Part shown: positions 11,045 to 23,000 of the stretch, piece by piece
How positions within the stretch are numbered: position 1 is the stretch's first letter
Layout of the letters: every line of letters begins with the position of its first letter
Origin: Pigoraptor vietnamica
Taxonomy: Eukaryota > Opisthokonta > Filasterea
Length of the DNA stretch: 41,915 bases
NCBI GenBank assembly: GCA_943704525.1
Contig: CALSCQ010001266.1
Span: 1-41,915, forward strand
Direction: 5' to 3'
Notes under the pieces: generated by a model
Database searches by the model: none
What the model was told of the DNA's origin: nothing
The model's input: only the letters and a program-made list of their open reading frames with translations
Translations under genes and position numbers: made by a program

Positions 11045-13209
11045 ATGCGTGTATGTGTGTGTTTGTGTGTGTGCGTGCGTGCGTGCATGCGTGTATGTGT
11101 GTGTTTGTGTGTGTGCGTGCGTGCGTGTGTGCGTGTGTGTGTGTGTGTATTGCACTAGTCGTGTCCTGTGAATTGCATCACGACGTGTGACACTGCTGCG
11201 CGCATCTCTGCCTCTCTGCTGCCGTGGTGTCCGTGTCTTCCCTTCCCTTCGCTCATCCGTCAAATCGGCGCAGGGCTTCGTGCTGTGCCATGCGATTGCG
11301 GGCGGCACAGGGTCCGGCATGGGCTCGTACCTCCTGGAGACGCTCAACGACCGCTACCCCAAGAAGCTTATCCAGACATACTCTGTCTTCCCCAATCAGG
11401 AGGAGATCAGCGACGTCGTCGTGCAGCCGTACAACTCGCTCCTCACGCTCAAGCGCCTCGCCCTCAACGCGGACTGCGTCGTGGGTGTTAATTGTTGATG
11501 TCGGCGAAGTGCGTGCGTTTGCGCTTTTGTTTGATGGCGTGGGTTGTTGGAGTAGGAGTGCGACAGTGTGTATGCGGGAGATATGCGCGCGCGCCTCACT
11601 TGTCGCACGTGTGCAGGTTGTTCTCGACAACACGGCGCTCAACCGCATTGCGGCGGACCGGCAGCAGGGACAGACGCCGAGCTTTGCGGCCATCAATCAG
11701 CTGGTGCGTGCGCTGCAGCATCACTTGTCTGTCAGGCAGAGGCATATGTCGTGGAGGGGGCGCATTGGTCACTTCGCATGCCATTCGATGACCTCATTTG
11801 TGTGTGTGCACGTGCGTGGCGTAGCAGCAGAGGGGTGTATTGGTCCGTATTGCTCACGTGGCGCACGCCATTCGACGACCTCATTTGTGTGTGTGTGTGC
11901 ACGTGCGTGGCGTAGCAAAGAGGGCCTTATTGGTCACGTGGCACGCCATTCGTTGAGCTCACTGTGTGAAATTAGGTGTCGACGGTGATGTCGGCGAGCA
12001 CGACGACGCTGCGCTACCCCGGATACATGAACAACGACCTCATCGGGCTCGTTGCGTCGCTCATTCCGACGCCGCGCCTCCACTTTCTCACGAGCGGATA
12101 CACGCCGCTCATCACAGACCACAAGGTGGGTGCAGTGTGGGTGTGTGTGCGCGTGCCTCCCTCTGTGTCGGCGTGTCTGTGTGCGTGCGGCGGTGTCCTT
12201 GCGCGCGCGCGTGGTCAAATGGCTCACACTTTCTATCGTCCCGTGCGTGCGCAGACGAGCAGCGTGCGCAAGACGACGGTGCTGGACGTGATGCGGCGGC
12301 TGCTCCAGCCGAAGAACAGCATGGTGTCCATCCCCACGCGCACCGGCTGCTACATCTCCATCCTCAACATCATCCAGGGCGGCGTCGACCCAACACAGGT
12401 CAGCCACGTGACAGGCGCCTGTCGGATGTCGTTGTGCATGGGCTCGCTCGTCTTCGGCAGCGTGACATCACCAGCCCTGATGACCTCCCCTTCGCGTTGC
12501 TTGCAGGTTCACAAGAGTCTCCAGCGCATACGCGAGCGCAAACTGGCGCAATTCATCCCGTGGGGCCCTGCGTCGATTCAAGTCGCCCTCAGCAAGCGGT
12601 CGCCGTATGTCCAAGCTGCGCACCGCGTGAGCGGACTCATGCTCGCCAACCACACGAGCATCGCCACGGTGCGTGGACGCGTCACGGCATGCTAGGAGCA
12701 TCCTCGTTGACGCTTGCGTGCCGCGTTACCCACCCGCGACTCTGCATAAGCACGCGCGCGCACTCACGCTGCCCTGGCTATTGTGCAGCTGTTCAAGCGC
12801 ACGTGCGAGCAGTACGACAAGCTGCGCAAGCGGGAGGCGTTCCTCGAGCAGTTCAAGAAGGAATCGATGTTCTCCGACGACCTCTCTGAATTTGACTCGT
12901 CGCGGTGGGTTTGCAGTGCCTCTGAGCCTCTTGGTGGCCTGAAAATTACGCCTTCCGTCGCATGTCATGTGCCCTTCTCCGCCCTGTGTGTCAACTGCGT
13001 TCGCCGCCTCACACCACGAGTCCCACCGTTGGCGTCGGCTGGTGCTGATCGGAGTCTAATGTGCTTTAGATGAGCCAATTGTGCTGATTGGAGTCCTGTG
13101 TGCCCGCAGGGAGGCCATCCAGCAACTCATCGACGAATACAAGGCATCCGAGCGGCCAGATTACGTCACGTGGGGTCAGCCGCAGCCGGCAGCGCCCGCG
13201 CAGTCGTAG
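9867..13209 (+). CDS. TUBG1: Gamma-tubulin, 11 exons
   Basis: Core of the gamma-tubulin ring complex, nucleating microtubules at centrosomes or basal bodies. Exons: 9867-9915, 10095-10207, 10623-10676, 10802-10984, 11274-11480, 11617-11703, 11976-12125, 12255-12398, 12507-12668, 12789-12904, 13110-13209; this yields 454 aa, the usual length. The gamma-specific N-terminus [16 protein letters not shown] is followed by [31 protein letters not shown] and the nucleotide-binding [51 protein letters not shown] and PDYVTWG follow. These separate it from alpha- and beta-tubulin. Exon 2 is best closed by a GC donor (CAG/GCATGT), because the only way to reach the in-frame ADDEHY exon is phase 0. Several introns are dominated by simple repeats. 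Confidence 0.98.
9995..10062. repeat. (GT)n microsatellite in gamma-tubulin intron 1
   Basis: GTGTGTCTGTG units lead into an uninterrupted run of about 20 GT dinucleotides before the exon 2 acceptor. Confidence 0.9.
10221..10498. repeat. 12-bp minisatellite in gamma-tubulin intron 2, flanked by a 26-bp direct repeat
   Basis: About 19 tandem copies of CACTGGCCCATG with occasional variants (CCCTTG, CCCTCG, CACGGG) occupy roughly 10252-10472. The array is bracketed by identical 26-bp copies at 10221-10246 and 10473-10498, whose spacing of 252 bp is exactly 21 units. Because the unit is a multiple of three and free of stops, all six frames stay open. Confidence 0.95.
10987..11150. repeat. GT-rich tandem repeat in gamma-tubulin intron 4
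   Basis: Higher-order repeat: a unit of about 42 bp made of GTGTG, GTGCGTGCGTGCATGCGTGT and ATGTGTGTGTTTGTG is present two to three times in tandem. Confidence 0.85.
11757..11962. repeat. Triplicated ~90-bp unit in gamma-tubulin intron 6
   Basis: Three imperfect copies of a unit containing ATTGGTCAC, CACGCCATTCGA, GACCTCATTTGTG and CACGTGCGTGGCGTAGCA fill most of the intron between exons ending at 11703 and starting at 11976. The last copy is truncated and runs into the acceptor. Confidence 0.85.
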
Positions 13210-13342
13210 GCCCGTCGCACACTCGCGCACACGCGTGCAGTAAATAATCACTAAAGCAGGCGACCACTTGTAACAAGCGCTCTCTTATACTGTGCGCGGC
13301 GCACGCAACGCAAACCCACACGCAACGCGACACGCGAACGCC

Positions 13343-14743
13343 CTACTTAAGCAGGACCGCCGCCGTCGTCCCCACGCCCATGACAATCCCAAACACGAGC
13401 AACGCGCGCGCGCCGGCAATCCCCACACCAAACCGCTGCGCAACGGCCGCGGCGTTTGCGTCCTGTCTCACGCACGCGAGGAAGAAGACGGCGGGGAACA
13501 CCATGCCCACAAGCACGCCCGTCGTCGACCCGATCAGCCCAAAGATGGTCTGCAGCTGCGTAACAGACACTGCGACCCACCACCCGAGCAGCGTCAGTGC
13601 GACCGCGACGATGCGCTTGCGTGTGAGCATGGCGTGCGCCGTGCGTGCTGCAGTTGCCCTGCCAGCCTCGGCGTCTCCCGCAGCCGCGCTCGGTACCATG
13701 TACGACACGATCACGTCGCGCGCCGCGTAGATGGAAGGGGGGCTGCTGAAGACGATCGTGAACCCAAACGCCGCGCGGACGAGGCGGTGGGCGACCGTAC
13801 CCCCCATTGCATTGAGAATGTTCGCGGGGGGTTGCGGTCCGAATGCCACGAAGCCGCAAAAGCCCACGGCGACGTAGAAGGGCACGACTAGCTTCCACAC
13901 GGCCGCCTTCGCGACGCCCGCGATGATCTCGGAGCGGTCTTCGGCGCGCGCGCTCTCAAATATGGAGAAGAAGGCCATCTGGCACGTGAACGCAAAGCAG
14001 ACGATGGGGAAGCCCGCAAACAGCGCGCTCGGCCGCCACAGGTACAGCGGCACCGCCTCCGAGTGCGACCCGTCCACGACGCACATGAATATGGCGCCGG
14101 CGAACACGATGTAGAGCACCGTCGCCAGCTTGCTCACGATCGCAAACGACCCCATGCCCTCCATCGCCGACAGCGCGGCAATCGCGGCGACCGTCACGCA
14201 CACCACCACCGTCTCCGCGGGGAACCCGAACAGCGGGTCCGCAGGGTCCAGGCCAAGCGTCTCGAGCGCAATGTCCCGCGTGATGCGAATGCCCGCGACG
14301 ACACCGCCGACCGCCGTTGCACAGAGCGTCGTGTCCACAAGAGCACGGCCCACACGACCGGCCCACATGTACGCAAACGACTCGAATGAGGGCGTGATGC
14401 CGCGCGAGAGGGCGATTTCGTTGGCCGCCCCGAGAAGCGCGAGCGAGTAATGCGTCAGGCCCGCGCAGAGCACGATGAGAACGATCGTCAGCAGTGGACC
14501 GCATTCGCCCATCACATACGGCAGCGACAGCACGGCCGTGCCTGTGGGGACAGGGCATTCAGGGGCGAAGTTCGCGTGCGCGTGACATGGGAATGTCGGC
14601 GATTTCCCCAGTCAGCAACTCAATGACAGTCTCTCACCGATGATCGACTTGACGAGATTGAGGGTGAAGTCGCTGGCGATGCCGGTCGGCAGCTGGTCGG
14701 CCATCTTCCCGCCCAAAGCGCCTGCGGGGCGCTGCGTGTACAT
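13343..14743 (-). CDS. AAAP/SLC38-like amino acid transporter, 2 exons
   Basis: Putative proton- or sodium-coupled amino acid permease of the AAAP superfamily. Exons on the minus strand are 14743-14638 and 14541-13343 (phase 1), giving 434 aa. The N-terminal junction reads FTLNLVKSIIG/TAVLSLPYVMG, the conserved first helix of this superfamily (N-x-V-x-S-I-x-G-T-x-x-L-x-L-P-Y). About ten further hydrophobic segments follow, including IVLIVLCAGLTHYSLALLG, FPIVCFAFTCQMAFFSIF and VFPAVFFLACV. The Q-M-A-F-F-S-I-F segment with Cys and Thr fits the SLC38 sixth helix (CH-x-x-x-L-x-I). Substrate and membrane cannot be told from sequence. The start is the first ATG in the exon. It converges with gamma-tubulin with 133 bp between stops and diverges from the RING gene. 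Confidence 0.9.
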
Positions 14744-15248
14744 TTCCAAGTGCCTCAGGGGGGTCTTCTTGAAACCGGCATGGAGTGAGAGGGCAGCGGG
14801 AGGGTGTGTGGGAGAGCTCCCTGCGACTCAGGGTGCGTGTGCGTGTGCGCGCGTGTGTGGGCGCGCGCGTAAGGAATGGCACGAGATGGCAAAAATAGGG
14901 ACAAGGGCGGCGAGAAGCGGTCACTCCGGACAGTGGCTGCGGGTGCGCCGCCACGCCCTAACCCCCACCCCACACAGCACCCGCGCCCAATTCTAACACC
15001 CACCCTCGGCTATAACAGCCTGTCAAAAGCTGTTCTTGTGTTACGCATTGTAACAACGTCACGTGCACGCATTCCAGTGTTTGAAACGAGCAGAAAGCCA
15101 CCGCGACTCAAAATCAATGGCTCTGTTACAGCTTGCCTCTTCGGCTTTGCTGGTGCACGCGCGAGTGCGAAGAGCGCCCACGGAGTGCCCGTGCGAATGA
15201 GACCGTAGCACACTCTGCGCAGTGGCGCCTTTTTTTTCCCGCCATCAG
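14744..15248. other. Divergent intergenic region between the transporter and the RING gene
   Basis: About 500 bp with no supportable gene. It includes a short GT/GC tract (14830-14870) and a locally less GC-rich part around 15010-15120 with several TGTTAC/GTAACA words. It presumably holds both promoters. Confidence 0.5.
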
Positions 15249-16718
15249 ATGGCCTCCAACGCCGACCGCATTCGCGCCCTCAAGGCCAAGCAGTCGCAAT
15301 GGATGCTCGAGCGCGCGCAGACAATCGAGCGCTCGCAGCCGCGCCCCACAGCGGGCGGCCCCTCTCCCTCGCAGGCGTCGCAGCAACATGCTTCGTCGCC
15401 CTATTCTGCCGCGAACGGCGCGCACGCACAGCGGCGGCTCCCTGCCCGTTCCAACGAGGCGCCATCGCCCAAAGGGTCCACGTCTGCAGCCCACGGCAAG
15501 GCACAGCCGTCACCAAAGCAGGCGTCCACGCGGCAAGCACCTTCGCCCGCGCTACTTCCCGCGCGTCGTGAACCGGCGAGCCACTCGCCCGTGGCGTCTG
15601 CCGCACAGGCGCCGACGAACGGAAGGACACTGCCCACGGCCGCGAGCAATGGGGCGTACGGCGCGAGCGAGGGTTGGGGCGGGTATTTTCACGGACGCGC
15701 GGACGCAGCCCACCCAGCGGGAGAAAGCGTGGACGACATTGCAGGCCGCATCGCAGACCGGCTCAAGCTCGGCATTCGCGACGTGCTCGCGCGTGAGTCC
15801 CACGCAGCCGCGGCCGCACGCACAGAGGAGCTTGCGGCGAAGGTGGAGAGCTACATTGCGTCGGAGACGGCGCTGTACAGCTGCCCCGTGTGCCAGAGCC
15901 TGATGGCAGGGCCGTCCCGCACGCCCATTGTGCTGATACCCTGCGGCCACACTTTCTGCGAGGCGTGTCTGTCGGCGCGGCCACCGCACGCTCCGTGCCC
16001 GCTGTGCAAGGCCGCCGTGCAGACGCGCGGTCGCAACGCCGCCCTGTTGCAAACCATCGAGGCGTTTGTCGCGCGCCGCCGCCAGATAGAGTCCGAGATG
16101 GCGCCTGCCGCCGACGCCGCCCACGCGCTGCGGTACAGCCGCATTGTCGGCGGTGAAGGGCTCACAGGCGGTGGTGGGGTCGCTGGCGGTGCGGCTGGCG
16201 GCCACCACTACGACGCAGAGGCGTACGGCGCGCAGAATGGGTACGGGTCTCACGCATATTCGGGGGGCGTGGGCGCGGGGCCGAGTGCGGCGTCGGTGCG
16301 CGCGCACGAGCAGGCAGTGCGCTATCAGAGCGAGTACCGCTCGTTCGCCATGCGGTGCCGCATTCTGCAGAACGAATTCTGCGACGGACGCAACGCTCTC
16401 GTCGCGATTGACAGCAAGTGCGCCGAATTGGGCCGTGCAGAGCAGGCGCTGGAGGGGGAAGAGGAGTCGGTCGCGCGCCAGATCGCGGCGCTGGAGGCTC
16501 AGCGGGCCGACATTCGCGCGCGACGCGACCAGAAACGGCGGGAAATCGACGGGCTCAAGTCGGAGAAGGAGCAGCTGCGGCAGCGCCTGGGGGTGGTGCG
16601 CGAGACGCTCGTGCCCCTCCGGACACAGCGCGACAAGGCTCGGCTCATTCTCGCGAATTTTGACGCGTCGGCAGCGGACGACCGTGACAGCGAGAGCGAC
16701 TGCGACCTCACGGACTGA
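15249..16718 (+). CDS. RING-finger protein with C-terminal coiled coil (putative E3 ubiquitin ligase)
   Basis: Intronless, 489 aa from the ATG at 15249; the frame is open a little upstream only through non-ATG codons. Residues 1-20 are charged and helical (ASNADRIRALKAKQSQWMLE), and residues 30-160 are a low-complexity Ser/Pro/Ala/Gln linker. A C3HC4 RING follows: Cys212, Cys215, Cys232, His234, Cys237, Cys240, Cys250 and Cys253, visible as CPVC, PCGHTFCEAC and CPLC. A short helix and a Gly-rich region follow, then residues about 350-470 form a charged coiled coil (EEESVARQIAALEAQ, KRREIDGLKSEKEQL). The tail is acidic (DDRDSESDCDLTD). A RING of this type normally recruits an E2 enzyme; no substrate is suggested. 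I could not assign it to a named family. Confidence 0.85.
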   Translation: MASNADRIRALKAKQSQWMLERAQTIERSQPRPTAGGPSPSQASQQHASSPYSAANGAHAQRRLPARSNEAPSPKGSTSAAHGKAQPSPKQASTRQAPSPALLPARREPASHSPVASAAQAPTNGRTLPTAASNGAYGASEGWGGYFHGRADAAHPAGESVDDIAGRIADRLKLGIRDVLARESHAAAAARTEELAAKVESYIASETALYSCPVCQSLMAGPSRTPIVLIPCGHTFCEACLSARPPHAPCPLCKAAVQTRGRNAALLQTIEAFVARRRQIESEMAPAADAAHALRYSRIVGGEGLTGGGGVAGGAAGGHHYDAEAYGAQNGYGSHAYSGGVGAGPSAASVRAHEQAVRYQSEYRSFAMRCRILQNEFCDGRNALVAIDSKCAELGRAEQALEGEEESVARQIAALEAQRADIRARRDQKRREIDGLKSEKEQLRQRLGVVRETLVPLRTQRDKARLILANFDASAADDRDSESDCDLTD

Positions 16719-17051
16719 TTGATGCGTGCAGCGTAATACGATTGCGCGTGGAGTGTGTGCTGGCCTTCGGTTCGGAGCGTGTTGGACGCGCACCGCGCGG
16801 TTTGCGCCGGGGAGTAAATAGCCGAAACACTAAACTGGCGTGGCGAACGATTCGGGGTCAAGGAATGATATTTTTCCACTTGTGATGTTCTTTCAAAGAG
16901 ACGCCTCTGCGGTGCACAGGGGCTTCCGTGGATGACATTGTCGGACCGGCTAATCCATAGACGTGTGCCCATCGACACCACCAGGGGCTTCTGTAGAGAA
17001 GCCAGCAATTTCGATGGGGGGTATTCATTTGGCTGCGAGAGATGTCTCCGC
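16719..17051. other. Convergent spacer between the RING gene and golgin A
   Basis: About 330 bp of 3'-UTR-type sequence, somewhat less GC-rich than the genes. I see no ORF or RNA gene. Confidence 0.5.
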
Positions 17052-20000
17052 CTATTTTCGCAGCTGGTTGTAGTTGAGAGGTGCGGGCGACACATAGCTC
17101 CACCACGAACTCTGCAAAAGGAAGCATTGTACAAGTCAGCCACTCACTTTCGCGTATTGCTGGCGATTATAGAGTGACAGGGAAAGAAGAAGAAAAACTG
17201 AAAATGGGACAAAAGAAAGCCGACACATTTCCGAGGCACACATTTGAAGATTGTCGTGGTCAGCCAATTAATGTCAGTCCGAACGCAATTTTTTGTTTTG
17301 TTCCTTGTAGAAAAAAAAAAAAGAACAACGGCCACGCATGTGACCCGCGTGACGCACCTTTCGCTCCATGGCGGACTTGACGAGCTTCCACTGCTCCGGC
17401 GTGAAGCGCAGCATGGTGCCCAGCACATTCGTCAGATATTTGACCTGCATTAATTCATTCGCAATGCATAAATAAAACGAACAACCGCATATTAAGATTG
17501 CACCTGTCCACTGTGACACAGCAACTTCTACGAGAATAGCACACAACGCAAAGTAACTGTGTGTCTCATACCCCACACGCTGTGTCCCGTCCTCCAGCAC
17601 CCACCTCGGCGTCGCTGCCGACCATGTAGTGCAGAATGACGTACTGCAGGTACTCAAAATTGAACTCGATCTCCCCAAATGCCATGGTCGGTTCTCCGTC
17701 ACGACCCGTGCGTATCACACCGCGAGGCCCGCCAGACGCATCCGTAGTGCTCACGGCCGCCGCCTGCGCCTTGGGCTGCGCCGCAACGAGCGCTCCGGAC
17801 GTCTCCACGTGCGCATCAGCCGGACCATTCTATCAAGCCGCGAAATAAAGTGGAACAAGGGAAAGAACCAAGAAGAAGGAGACAGTGGAGTGTTAGTCGC
17901 AATACAGCACATTAAAGGCAGTAATAATACTTTCGCAGCACTCTCACCGTCCCATTAGTCCCTTCGGCGCTCGACGCGCGCGCTTCAAGCAAGGCCTCCA
18001 GCTCGGTCACGCGGTGCCTGAGCCTCTCCGCCTCTGCGTTTGCAGCCTCCACAAGCGCCGCAGAATCCTCCACGGCGCGCTCCAGGTCACCGCGGAGCAC
18101 GTGATCGCCATCGCGCATGGCCTCCAGCTCGGCCACACGCAGCATTGAGTCTCGCAACTCCTCCGCCTGCGCAGACATTCTTGCCTGTCACACACGCAGC
18201 GAGGGATGTCAGCGCAAAAAAACAAAAACAAAAAAACAAAAACAACAACAGAACAGAAAAAACACATTCAAAGCACTGAGCGTTTCAAAACAAAAGAGAA
18301 GAACCAGAATGGACAACTTGATAATCGAAAGTTACCTGGAGATCGTTCCCGGAGGATTTCCCGATATCGCGCGCACGCAGCAGCTCCTCCTCCAGAGCCG
18401 CCACGCGCACGCGCAGAGAGTTCACTTCGGCCTGCGCAGCCGACGCACGCCGCCGGTCCTCGGCCTGGTCCGCCGCCTCGCTCTCTGCCGCCTCCACGAG
18501 ACCTCGCAGGCTGGCAACCTCCGAAGCCGACAGCCGCAGCTGCTGCTCCAACTCGGCCACACGGCGCGCCGTCACATCACGCGTCGAAGAGAGCTCGTCC
18601 AGCTGCGCCCTGAGGGCAGCCGCTTGCGAAGCCGCGTGGTCCCGGTCCGCAAAGGCCTTGTCAAGCTCGGACACGGGGACAGATTCCCTCAACCGCGCGT
18701 CCAGTTCCGCGACGCGGCCCTCCGCGTCCCTCAGACGGCTCTCTAGAGCACCCGCCGCCTCGGTTGCCCGCAGTTCAGCGTGCGACGAGGCCTCCTCACG
18801 TGACGAGAGCGACGAACGGACCGCGTCCAGTTCGGCCTCAAGGGAGGCGATGCGAGCGTCGCGGGTTGCAAGCAACCGCTGCGCCTCGCCCACACGAGCG
18901 GAGGCATCTTCAAGCTCGGCGCGAATGGAATCTGCCGAACGGATAGAGCGCTCCTGCTCCGTACGAGCACTCGCAAGCAGCTGCTCAGCCTCCGCGGCGC
19001 GCGTCTCCGCCGCCCGCAGCGCAGTTTCCGCCGACGACAGCGCGGCCCCTTGCGCATCACCGGCCGCGCTGAGCCTCGCGACCGCCTCCTCCGTGTCGGC
19101 GTGCGTCCTCTGCAGCTCAACGTAACGCTCCTGCGCCAACGACAGCTCGCCGCGCAGGCGCTCAACCTCCGCCACACCGCGCTCAGCGTCCGCCTTGGCC
19201 GCTGCGATCGCCTCCTCGGCTTGCTGTCCTGCACGCTTGCGATCGACGAGCGCCTGGCGCAACTTCTTGACATTCTTGTCCCTCTCCTCGAGGGCCGCTT
19301 CGCCAGCAGACACTTTCTGGACGGCAGCTTCCAGTTCCGCGCGCGCAGCGTCCAACGCACCCGAAATCCCCGCCTTCTCAGCCGACAGCTCCTCGATGCG
19401 CGCCTGGGCAGCGGCAGCGGCGGTCGCATGCTCGCCGCGGAGGGACTCGAGCATCTCGTTGCAGCGCTGCACGGTGGCCGCGACCTCGGCCTGGCACGTC
19501 TCCGTGACCTTGCCGACTTCCTTGCGCGCACACTCCGTTGCCGATTCGACAGCCGCTTCCATCTGTGCCAAGAGTTCGGCGCACTTTGCGTTCGTCGCCT
19601 TCTCAATGGCGGCGATTCGCGCGTCCCGTTCGCTCACGGCGCCTTGCAGCTGGCCAACCTCAGACGCCAATCGCGAGGCATCGGCTTCCAAGTGACCCAC
19701 ACGCGCTTGGTGCTCATTCAGGGCCTTTTGTGCATCAGCGAGTGCAGCCTCCGCCGCGGCAAGCGCACGCTGTTTCTCGCCATAAGCCTCCTGCAGCGCC
19801 ACCGTCGCCTGGTCGCGGTCTGCAAAGCTGGTCTCCGCCATGCGAAGCCGCTCCTCCAGCTGCGACACTTGCGACCGCAGCGAATTCGAGGTTGCGTCGG
19901 CATTCGCTGTTGCTTGTTGCCGCTCCGTTCGCTCGCGCTCGACCTCCGCCGCGCGCTCAGCGAGCGACGCATTAAGTGACGTGACAGACGCGGTCGCCTC

Positions 20001-23000
20001 CGCCAGGGCCTTCTCTTTCTCTTCGAGCGAAGCGCGCAGTGCCGCGGCACTCTTTCGCTCCTCGGCCACCTTCGCCGCAGCCCTCGTCTTCGTGGCCTCG
20101 AGCCGCGCGCGGAGATCACTCAGTGACGCAGCGCTCGCATCGGCGGCCGCTTGGAGCTCCGCTTGGAGCCGGTCGGCGCGTGCTTCGTGCTCAGTTGACA
20201 CCCGACGCGCATCCGCCAGGGCAGCCTCCGCCGCCGCAAGCGCACGCTGCGCTTCCTCGCTTGCGTCGCGGGCTGACCCGGCCGCGTGCCTCTCTTCCTC
20301 CAAGGACGACTTCGCCTCCCGAAGCGCCGCCTCCAGCTGCGCCACTTCCGCCCGCAGTACGTTTGCATGTTCCTCCGCAGCGGCTGCTGCTGTATGCTTT
20401 TCGACTTCAGCGCGCTCGGCCTCGGACTCTCGTTCACTCAATGCGGCACGCAACTGCGATATCGTTGCAGTGGCGTCTGCGAGGGCAGCCTCCGCACTCG
20501 TAAGCGCACGCTGCTTCTCTCCGTACGCCTCCTGCAACGCAACTGTCGCCTGGTCGCGGTCCGCAAAGCTCGTCTCCGCCACGCGAAGCCGCTCCTCCAA
20601 ATGCGACATTTGCGATCGAAGGGAGCTCGCCACCTCCTCGGCCGCCGCCGCCGCATGTTGCCGCTCCGTCCGCTCGCGCTCAACCTCCGTCCCCCGCTCC
20701 GCAAGCGACGCTTTGAGTGCAGCGACAGTCGCGGCCGCCTCCGCCAGGGCCTTCTCTTTTTCCTCGAGCGAAGCACGCAATGACGATGCAATCTCCCTCT
20801 CTTCCTGGCACTGCGCCTCTGCCGCCTTCAGATGGCCGAGCGACGCAGACGCGTCATCTTTGGCGGTTTTCAGCGCCTCCTCAAGGTGACCCGCGTGCGA
20901 CTGGTGCTCCGCCATGGCCTTCTGCGCGTCTGCGAGCGCTGCTTCAGATGCCGCAAGGGAACGCCGCATTTCTTCGCTCGTCTCGCGCGCCTCACTGCTC
21001 GCACGCCGTTCTTCCTCCAACGCCGCCTTCGTGTCGCGAAGTGCGGCCTCCAACTGCGACACGTGCGCCCGCAGAGTGTTCGCCTGCTCCTCCGCAGCAG
21101 CCGCAGCCGCATGCCTGTCCACCTCCGCACGCTTGGCCTCCGACTCTCGCTCGTCCAGCGCAGCACGAAGCTGTGATATCGACGCATTCGCATCTGCGAG
21201 CGCAGCCTCTGCAGCCGCAAGCGCACGCTGCTTCTCCCCATATGCCTCCTGCAGCGCCGTCGTTGCCTGGTCACGATCAGCGAAGCTCGTCTCCGCCATG
21301 CGTAGCCGCTCNNNNNNNNNNNNNNNNNNNNNNNNNNNNNNNNNNNNNNNNNNNNNNNNNNNNNNNNNNNNNNNNNNNNNNNNNNNNNNNNNNNNNNNNN
21401 NNNNNNNATCTGCGAGCGCAGCCTCTGCAGCCGCAAGCGCACGCTGCTTCTCCCCATATGCCTCCTGCAGCGCCGTCGTTGCCTGGTCACGATCAGCGAA
21501 GCTCGTCTCCGCCATGCGTAGCCGCTCCTCCAGCTGCGACACTTGCGACCGCAGCGAATTCGCGGTTGCTTCGGCATTCACTTCCGCTTGTTGCCGCTCC
21601 GTTCGTTCGCGCTCGACCTCCGCCGCGCGCTCCGACAGGGACGCTGTCAGCTGCGCCACAGTAGTCGTCGCTTCGGCAAGAGCCTTCTTCGTGGCCTCCA
21701 CGGTGTTCCGCAGCTCTGCCGCTGTATCGCGCTCGGCGGCCAGTTCCGCGGCGAGTCCTTCCGCTGTAGTGAGGCGCGCGCGAAGGTCCGTGACCGTTGC
21801 ATTGGACTCGTCTGCGGCAGCCTGCATCCTCTTGAATGAAGCCTCCAGCGCCGCACGTTCGTCTGCCGCAGTTACCAGTGCGCGCTCTCTCTCGGCCGCT
21901 GTCTGGACAGCCATCTCGACCGCTTGCTCCGCTTCCCGCAGCTCGCTCTCCAGCCGGGACACCTCCGCGCGCATCCCTTCGGCGACCTTCTCAGCGGATG
22001 CTGCGGCAGTACGCGCCTCGATGTCCATACGCGATATCGACGCAGTGGCGTCCGCGAGCGCAGCCTCTGCAGCCGCAAGCGCACGCTGCTTCTCCCCATA
22101 TGCCTCCTGCAGCGCCGTCGTTGCCTGGTCACGATCAGCGAAGCTCGTCTCCGCCATGCGTAGCCGCTCCTCCAGCTGCGACACTTGCGACCGCAGCGAA
22201 TTCGAGGTTGCTTCGGCATTCACTTCCGCTTGTTGCCGCTCCGCTCGCTCGCGCTCGACCTCCGCCGCACGCTCCGACAGGGACGCATTGAGTGCCGCGA
22301 CAGACGTGGTTGCCTCCGCGAGGGCCTTTTCCTTCTCTTCGAGCGAAGCGCGCAACGTTTCCCTCTCTTTCGACGACTCCTCTCTCGCGGCTTTCAATGC
22401 CTCCTTGAAGCGATTGACGAGCGACTGGTGCTCCGCCAGAGCCTTCTGGGCATCTGCGAGTGCAGCCTCTGCAGCCGCAAGCGCAAGCTGCTTCTCCCCA
22501 TACGCCTCCTGCAGCGCCGTCGTCGCCTGGTCGCGGTCAGCAAAGCTCGTCTCCGCCATGCGTAGCCGCTCCTCCAGCTGCGACACTTGCGACCGCAGCG
22601 AATTCGCGGTTGCTTCGGCATTCACTTCCGCTTGTTGCCGCTCCGTTCGCTCGCGCTCGACCTCCGCCGCGCGCTCAGCGAGCGACGCATTGAGTGCCGC
22701 GACAGACGTGGTTGCCTCCGCGAGGGCCTTCTCCTTCTCTTCGAGCGAAGCGCGGAACTCCGCCGACGTGCCCTCCGCCTCACCCAGTCGCGCCTTCAGG
22801 CGTTCGAGTTCCTCGGCGAGCGCGGCAGCGCGTTCGTTTCCTTCGGCAGCGGCGTGCTCACGTGATTTGGCGGCGCGCGCCGCCTCCTCTTCCATGGCAC
22901 GCAGCTTCGTCTCGGACTCTTTCAACGCCTCCACAGCGGCATCCAGCGCACGGCTCTTGTGTGCGAGGGCCGTCGACAGCTCCGCATTCTCTCCCGCGTC

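Noticed and set aside
21312-21407. Gap as evidence that golgin A is two genes
   Set aside because: The same frame continues on both sides with the same repeated module, and only one N-terminal and one GRIP end exist.
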